Assembly (NCBI GenBank): GCA_035079385.1
Contig: JAVHKY010000008.1
Location: forward strand, 5,874,001 to 5,938,000
Length of the DNA stretch: 64,000 bases
Reading direction: 5' to 3'
Source of the DNA: Aspidiotus rigidus
Lineage: Eukaryota > Arthropoda > Insecta > Hemiptera > Diaspididae
In this document: piece by piece, positions 59,876 through 64,000 of the stretch
How positions within the stretch are numbered: the first letter of the stretch is position 1
Layout of the letters: each line of letters begins with the position of its first letter
Position numbers and translations under genes: made by a program
Notes under the pieces: generated by a model
What the model was told of the DNA's origin: nothing
The model's database searches: none
The model's input: only the letters and a program-made list of their open reading frames with translations

Positions 59876-60599
59876 AAATATGGTTTTACTTCAGAGAAAA
59901 AAAAAAAAAAATTATAAGAACTTTGAATCAATGCGTTTTTGAAAGTTACGGTCATACATATTCAAATAGGTTGTATACTCATCCAAAAAGTAAAAAATTA
60001 CAAGAACTGTAAGGATTCTTCGCAATTCTGTACTCTTTTGAGTATACAACCTACTCAAATATGAAACGTTTCTTATTCTCAGTAGTGAACTATTTTGTCC
60101 TTAAAATATTCATATTTAAGGGCTGAGTCTTCGGTTCATTTCCTATTCGTTAACATACCTGAAATGGAAATGAATATTTTTGAGACAATTTCGTTTATGG
60201 TCAAGAGGAGTAGAGCGATGCTAAGACCAATTTGTGAGGACATCATTTCTAGCGACGACCTAAACGCGACAGTTTGAAGTAAATTTTAGAAAACCTATTG
60301 AGAACATCACTTGCTGAAGAAGTAGTGCACTCATGCTATATCGACGCTTGGTTTATTTGTGAAATCCGTCAGAGCTATGAGAGTAGACGATGCTGAAATA
60401 TGCGAGGTGAAATTGACATCACGAGCTGATAACGTCATGACTGACCTTCACCTACTTTAAAGACGAGAAAATTTCAAACGTTCTCCAATCAGTGCGTAGG
60501 CTAAATGGCCCTATTGTACTTGTATGAAACGTTGTATCGATATAAGAATTGATATCTCAACATGGAAGTCGATGTATTGATTAGTTGAGAATTTTTTCA
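59876..60599. other. No gene seen
   Basis: AT-rich sequence with an A-run at 59899-59911 and a repeated word 'tatactc' / 'gagtatacaacct' in opposite orientation at 59970-60055. No domain in the short frames. Confidence 0.35.
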
Positions 60600-60690
60600 T
60601 TTTTTATTTTTTTTTTATTTGGTTAAGTATAGAAGTCAATAATTACTTGCTAAACAGCATAGATTCAAAAATTTTAGCAGGGACACATAT
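60600..60690 (-). pseudogene. LINE RT, downstream half split by the Penelope insertion
   Basis: Read on the minus strand, the sequence continues the LINE RT broken at 63226: the duplicated target reads 'ICVP', and it is followed by 'AKIFESMLFSK', the expected continuation of the 'RPIAIICVP' block seen at 63226-63270. A stop follows shortly, then A-rich sequence. Its reading frame is restored across the insertion, which shows the LINE was there first. Confidence 0.75.
60679..60690. repeat. Left target-site duplication, AGGGACACATAT
   Basis: Perfect 12-base match to 63226-63237. It also restores the LINE reading frame when the inserted element is ignored, which confirms it as the target duplication. 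Confidence 0.9.
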
Positions 60691-60888
60691 CTAACGACGA
60701 CATACTCAACGATTAAAACGTACGGAGTAATTTGAATAGAGCCACAGAAATGAAAATACACCGGAGCGCTTTCGATTAAAAAACCATTGTCAACGGGGAC
60801 GTGAAAGCAACTGAACCAACTCCGGCCGGCAACAAGAACTACCGAGGAGGACATGACTGAACTAGCGAGTCATCACAATGTGAATCAT
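60689..60888 (-). repeat. Left 200-bp inverted arm
   Basis: Reverse complement of 62990-63189 with one mismatch. It contains the last codons of the endonuclease frame, the lost stop, the 3' untranslated part and the hammerhead-like motif, all in reverse. The arm ends inside the ATG of the RT frame. Such inverted and 5'-truncated partial copies are a known habit of Penelope-like elements. Confidence 0.95.
60760..60800 (-). ncRNA. Decayed hammerhead-like motif in left arm (copy B)
   Basis: Mirror image of the motif at 63078-63118, present because the arm is an inverted copy. Core box UUGACAA, stem II GGUU/AAUC, GAA, A, GCGC, U, C. Confidence 0.4.
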
Positions 60889-62386
60889 GGGTGAGTTGGA
60901 TCTGTTTATTAAGTCGGTGAACCTTAAATGTCGGTCTTTTGAGGCTAAATTGAAACGTAAGAAAAATAAGAAGCTTAGCTCCCTCCTAAATTTGAATGCC
61001 TCCGCTGTCCAGGAAGTGAGTACTGACGTCAGCGTTATCCAAAAGTTTCAACCGCGGATTATAAATTGTAGTAATGTTGGGTTTGAGAGTAACGAGTTGT
61101 ATCTCTTGGAGAAGGGGTTGAAATTCCGGTTACCCCCTCTTAATAATGCTAACACTTTGGCCAATGTTGTTGCGGACCTCGAAATAAAAATTGGGCCTGG
61201 GGTTAATACTCAGAAAAAGTGTGCCGCCTTTGTCCGCCATACCCCTCTCCCTCGTATAAATGATCTGGCTTTTGAGGTGATTAAGAGGATCAAGAGGAAG
61301 GTCAGGGAGGAGGGCTTAACCATTACTAAGGCTGATAAAGGGAATGCCATTGTCGTTATGGATAAGTCCTCTTACGTCTCCAAGGTCTATGACGTTCTCG
61401 ACCAGTGTGGCGCCAAGGAAAATGCGGATTTCAATTTTCCAAATCACGTCAAAGAAGTTAGACGTGTTATAAACACTTGTGAATTTATTATTAAGACCCC
61501 TAAGCTTAAAAGAATGCTTCTTGAGCCCAATCCAGTGCCACCCCTCTTGTACGGGCTACCTAAGGTTCATAAGAGGGACACCCCGATGCGGCCGGTTGTT
61601 TCTTTTGTGTCTTCCCCCACGTACTTCTTGGCGAAATTTTTGGACCGTTGGTACAAATCTAGAGTGGAATTTGAGTCATCCTACTCTGTGAAGTATTCGG
61701 TTTCTTTGGCTAATAAGCTTAAGGATGACATTCTTCCGCCTGATTCAACCCTATGCTCCTTTGACGTTGTCGACTTATTTCCGAGTATCCCTAGAGCTAC
61801 TGCCATGCAACATATGGGAGACCTTTTGATCCAATCTAATATCTGTCACGAAGAGTTGGCAGAATTTTTTAATTTACTCAATATTTGTTGGTCTCCCAAC
61901 TTTTGTAAATTTGAAGGCAAATTTTTCGAATTTCCTGAGGAGGTAGGTATCCCTATTGGCTCTCCTCTGGGCTCCCTCATTTCGGAGGTTTTCATGTCTA
62001 AATTTGAGCTTGATCTCTTTTCCTCTGGTCAGGGGTTTTTGGGTCATATATATTATTGGCACAGGTACGTCGACGATGTGTTGTGTTTGTGGACCGGTCA
62101 ACGGGATCTCCTTTTGGAGTTTCTCAGGTATCTTAACAGTTTATACCCATCCATCAAATTCACGTTGGAAGTAGGCGGTTCATCTATAAATTTTTTGGAC
62201 CTCATTATCTCTAATAGAGAAGGTGTCCACGAATTCGCCATATATAGAAAAGATACCTCGACCGATATTACTGTCCACGCCAGATCTTTCTGCCCGATTG
62301 CTCACAAATATGCCGGTTTTAATAGTTATATCCACCGGTTGACGAGTATTCCATTAGGTCAGCTCGTTTTCAACAGGAGCTTTTGA
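60887..62386 (+). CDS. Penelope-like reverse transcriptase
   Basis: 499 codons, no internal stop. RT blocks by residue: 'LTITKADKGNAIVVMD' at 144-159; 'YGLPKVHKRDTPMRPVVSF' at 222-240; motif A 'CSFDVVDLF' with Asp293; motif B 'GIPIGSPLGS' at 354-363; motif C 'RYVDD' at 393-397 with Asp396 and Asp397; 'FTLEVGGSSINFLDLI' at 425-440. All three catalytic aspartates are present. Penelope-like RTs are related to telomerase RT and act in target-primed reverse transcription with a C-terminal GIY-YIG nuclease. The ATG lies at the edge of the inverted arm, so the natural N-terminus is probably missing. Compared with copy A, a base is missing at about 62364-62370 (GTTTTCAA against GCTTTTCAA), which ends this frame early and shifts the nuclease into another frame. 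Confidence 0.9.
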   Translation: MGELDLFIKSVNLKCRSFEAKLKRKKNKKLSSLLNLNASAVQEVSTDVSVIQKFQPRIINCSNVGFESNELYLLEKGLKFRLPPLNNANTLANVVADLEIKIGPGVNTQKKCAAFVRHTPLPRINDLAFEVIKRIKRKVREEGLTITKADKGNAIVVMDKSSYVSKVYDVLDQCGAKENADFNFPNHVKEVRRVINTCEFIIKTPKLKRMLLEPNPVPPLLYGLPKVHKRDTPMRPVVSFVSSPTYFLAKFLDRWYKSRVEFESSYSVKYSVSLANKLKDDILPPDSTLCSFDVVDLFPSIPRATAMQHMGDLLIQSNICHEELAEFFNLLNICWSPNFCKFEGKFFEFPEEVGIPIGSPLGSLISEVFMSKFELDLFSSGQGFLGHIYYWHRYVDDVLCLWTGQRDLLLEFLRYLNSLYPSIKFTLEVGGSSINFLDLIISNREGVHEFAIYRKDTSTDITVHARSFCPIAHKYAGFNSYIHRLTSIPLGQLVFNRSF

Positions 62387-63102
62387 CTATAAAGCACTTA
62401 GCCAGAGTGAACGGGATCAGCTTGGATATTGACTTGATGGTCCATAGGAAATTGACTCGGAAATGCCTTGATTCCACTACCTCCCTCCCCCGGAATCCAG
62501 CGTCAGATAGTAGGAAACGTTGGATTAGGCTTCCGTTTTTGGGGAAATTTTCTTCCCAATTAGGTCGTGTCCTCCGCCCATTTGGGTTTCGGCCAGTGTT
62601 TTACAATCTTAACACTGTAAAAAGTTTGTTCGTTAAGTTAAAGGACCCCATCCCACTGGTCGAAAGAAGCGGGGTTTACAAAATTGAGTGTAATGATTGT
62701 AATAGAATTTATATAGGCGAAACTGGACGTCAGCTCAAAATTAGAATAGATGAGCATAGGAAGGCGTGGGAAAAGAAGAAATTGGGTGATTCGGCATTTG
62801 CGGACCATCTTATTACCACTGGCAATGGTTTCATAGAGGGATCTGAGTCCCTCCTCCATAGAGAGTCCTCGGCTTTCAAACGTACCGCGCTAGAACACAT
62901 CGAAATTATTCGCCATCTGAATAACGATAACCTAAATGTGCTCAACAGGTACATACCTGATGAGGGTTTGATGGAATTAGTTTACGAGTATGATTCACAT
63001 TGTGATGACTCGCTAGTTCAGTCATGTCCTCCTCGGTGGTTCTTGTTGCCGGCCGGAGTTGGTTCAGTTGCTTTCACGTCCCCGTTGACAATGGTTTTTT
63101 AA
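62383..63102 (+). CDS. GIY-YIG endonuclease part of Penelope-like copy B
   Basis: An open frame of about 239 codons in the phase left by the one-base loss; it has no ATG at its beginning and was originally continuous with the RT. The connector 'LDIDLMVHRKLTRKCLDST' (residues 14-32) is shared with copy A. The nuclease core follows: 'GVYK' at 97-100, Cys pair in 'ECNDCNRIYIGETGRQ' (102-117), catalytic Arg121 in 'LKIRIDEH', His125, and Glu171 in 'TALEHIEIIRH'. The two cysteines before the YIG are a hallmark of this family. The natural end '...DDSLVQS' is followed by TGT where copies A and C have TGA, so the frame runs about 25 codons into the 3' untranslated part. Confidence 0.85.
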   Translation: MTIKHLARVNGISLDIDLMVHRKLTRKCLDSTTSLPRNPASDSRKRWIRLPFLGKFSSQLGRVLRPFGFRPVFYNLNTVKSLFVKLKDPIPLVERSGVYKIECNDCNRIYIGETGRQLKIRIDEHRKAWEKKKLGDSAFADHLITTGNGFIEGSESLLHRESSAFKRTALEHIEIIRHLNNDNLNVLNRYIPDEGLMELVYEYDSHCDDSLVQSCPPRWFLLPAGVGSVAFTSPLTMVF

Positions 63103-63189
63103 TCGAAAGCGCTCCGGTGTATTTTCATTTCTGTGGCTCTATTCAAATTACTCCGTACGTTTTAATCGTTGAGTATGTCGTCGTTAGAT
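62990..63189 (+). repeat. Right 200-bp inverted arm
   Basis: Sense copy of the 3' end of the element, covering the coding end and 3' untranslated region. Partner of 60689-60888. Confidence 0.95.
63078..63118 (+). ncRNA. Decayed hammerhead-like motif in right arm (copy B)
   Basis: Downstream of the coding end: CCG, UUGACAA (core box with two changes), U, stem GGUU/AAUC around UUUU, GAA, A, loop GCGC, U, C, then CGG pairing with CCG. The architecture matches the complete hammerhead at 57896-57945 and copies A and C, but the core changes should abolish cleavage. Confidence 0.45.
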
Positions 63190-63225
63190 GTTTCTGGTCA
63201 TATTTTAGAGAACCGAATTAATTCT

Positions 63226-63237
63226 AGGGACACATAT
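63226..63237. repeat. Right target-site duplication, AGGGACACATAT
   Basis: Partner of 60679-60690. The 36 bases between the right inverted arm and this repeat belong to the element. Confidence 0.9.
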
Positions 63238-63755
63238 GATCGCGATAGGTCTATGGTTGCAAATTTCCTGGGCATCAGCCGTTTTTGGCACTGCTGTGAT
63301 TTTGGAAATTAGCCACGAGCGAGGATACGAGCGTGTATGAAGTATTAAATTAAAGAGATACGTAAGCGGAAGCACTAATATTTCTCTGCATCCTTTATGG
63401 ATGTAGGGTGGGACTCCATCACGGCCCATACCCCTTTTTGGTTTCAATTTTTTTAGTGCAGAATCTACATCCTGAGTCGAAAATTCTTTCAGGGATACTA
63501 AATTCCCCCCTAGAGAACAATTCCGAAGTTCATTTCTACGCCATATTTTCAATGATTGTGGGTTCGGCTTTTTTGTATAATATATACCGATGAAAGGTGA
63601 TTAGCAAATGCAGTTACTATACGTTCCGATTCGGTAATACAAGGTTCATTCAACGTGTACATTATTATTGGTTCATTTTTAGCATAATATGTTATTTTAA
63701 AATTATACAAGAGGAGTGTACACCCGGAGGTGTAGCAAATTATATTGAAGCACAA
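63238..63755 (-). pseudogene. Jockey-like LINE RT, upstream half
   Basis: Minus-strand RT of a non-LTR retrotransposon, interrupted by Penelope-like copy B. Visible are 'ITESERIVTAFANHLSSVY' (63575-63635, the usual block before the RT), 'FSTQDVDSALKKLKPKRGMG' and 'RDGVPPYIHK' (63400-63490, RT0), 'LTYLFNLILHTRSYPRSWLI' (63310-63370) and 'NHRPIAIICVP' ending at the target duplication. Continuation is at 60600-60690. A frame change near 63550 separates the two parts. Assignment to the Jockey group is tentative. Confidence 0.8.
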
Positions 63756-64000
63756 GAAAATCAGCCGCTAAACGTTTTCGGTTAAACAACCATCATCGGA
63801 GCGTAAACGAAAGCGACTGAATCCAACATCAACAAAGACAGAGGGAGTTAACCAGAAGATCATGATTCAACCAGCGAGTCATCGAAGTTTGAATCATTCT
63901 CATATACTAGCTCAATCAGACCCTCTTCAGGAATGAACCTGTTTAAAACCGTGAAGTCTTCGTTATTCCTGTGTCGTATGATTTCTATATTTTCTAAAGC
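63754..64000 (-). pseudogene. Penelope-like element copy C, 3' end, cut by window edge
   Basis: Minus-strand 3' end of a third member of the copy A/B family. The frame enters at the right edge with 'ALENIEIIRH' (containing the catalytic Glu of the GIY-YIG domain) and ends with '...DDSLVES' and TGA at 63860-63862. The visible 47 codons are open, so the copy may be intact further right. The 3' untranslated part resembles copy A more than copy B. Confidence 0.85.
63764..63806 (-). ncRNA. Hammerhead-like motif of copy C
   Basis: On the minus strand: CGCU, CCGAUGA (core box with one change), U, stem GGUU/AACC around GUUU, GAA, A, loop ACGU, U, U, then AGCG, which pairs perfectly with CGCU. This is the best preserved of the family A-C motifs. 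The single core change and an unpaired U before stem II argue against full activity. Confidence 0.5.

Larger units (their letters stand above)
60691..63225 (+). mobile_element. Penelope-like element copy B, nearly intact
   Basis: About 2.5 kb, flanked by the perfect 12-bp direct repeat AGGGACACATAT (60679-60690 and 63226-63237). The element starts with a 200-bp inverted copy of its own 3' end (60689-60888), then carries the RT and GIY-YIG frames, the original 3' end (62990-63189), and 36 further bases. By eye the two arms differ at one position in 200, so the insertion is young. It lies inside a minus-strand LINE. Two coding defects separate it from an active element: a one-base loss between RT and endonuclease and a lost stop codon. 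Confidence 0.9.

Noticed and set aside
62955..62985. CUGAUGAG word in the GIY-YIG frame of copy B
   Set aside because: It encodes the conserved 'PDEGL' segment and lacks a downstream GAAA with a pairing stem.
60636..63221. Identical 50-residue peptides at both ends of copy B as a small gene pair
   Set aside because: They arise from the 200-bp inverted arms, and the reading covers the untranslated end of the element.

Overview
This looks like nuclear DNA of an arthropod, most likely an insect: it is AT-rich, full of simple repeats and decayed transposons, and carries retroelement families typical of insects (Penelope-like, R1-like and Jockey-like). No tRNA, rRNA, operon or confident host protein-coding gene is visible. 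CpG looks over-represented in the non-repetitive stretches (about 26 CpG in 240 bases near 7021-7260 by hand count), a trait known from Hymenoptera and some other insects, so a hymenopteran is possible but not shown.

The window alternates between two kinds of DNA. The first is CpG-rich, repeat-poor sequence without obvious genes, at about 5550-7750, 12450-13480, 20260-21860, 26400-27250, 31500-33700, 36950-38700, 43500-45350, 52400-54000 and 57950-58600. The second is transposon-derived sequence filling the gaps. Likely candidates for host function are a CpG-dense block at 53790-53945 with a minus-strand signal-peptide-like reading frame beside it, and a smaller CpG cluster at 49245-49335; both are weak.

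Transposon layout from left to right: a Jockey-like LINE fragment (2150-3000); a TIR element with a CRE-rich border (3340-4481); a Penelope-like reverse transcriptase (RT) fragment of lineage 2 (7975-8640); a satellite-bearing element (10553-11223); Penelope-like copy A on the minus strand (14100-15078); a broken R1-like LINE (15255-17166); a second, threefold longer satellite-bearing element (17240-19319); a palindromic foldback-type element with a second palindromic element nested in it (22854-25637); a second giant palindrome of 3.4 kb (28074-31450); TIR and MITE elements (34-41 kb); a 411-bp insertion with a perfect 15-bp target duplication (42142-42552); a Penelope-like fragment of a third type (48540-48930); a lineage-2 Penelope-like element on the minus strand (56440-57945); a hAT-like MITE (58692-58988); a 30-bp-unit minisatellite (59450-59875); and a nearly intact Penelope-like copy B (60691-63225) inserted into a minus-strand LINE with a 12-bp target duplication. 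A third copy of the same family (copy C) runs off the right edge.

The most interesting signals are RNA ones. The upstream end of the lineage-2 Penelope-like element carries what reads as a complete minimal hammerhead ribozyme core (57896-57945, minus strand): conserved core boxes, a perfect 5-bp stem II, a one-pair stem III closed by four bases, and a fully paired five-base stem I. The three copies of the other Penelope-like family have the same architecture in more decayed form. Copy B also shows how such an element is built: a 200-bp inverted copy of its own 3' end sits at its 5' end, the RT frame starts at the edge of that repeat, and a one-base loss separates the RT from the GIY-YIG endonuclease.
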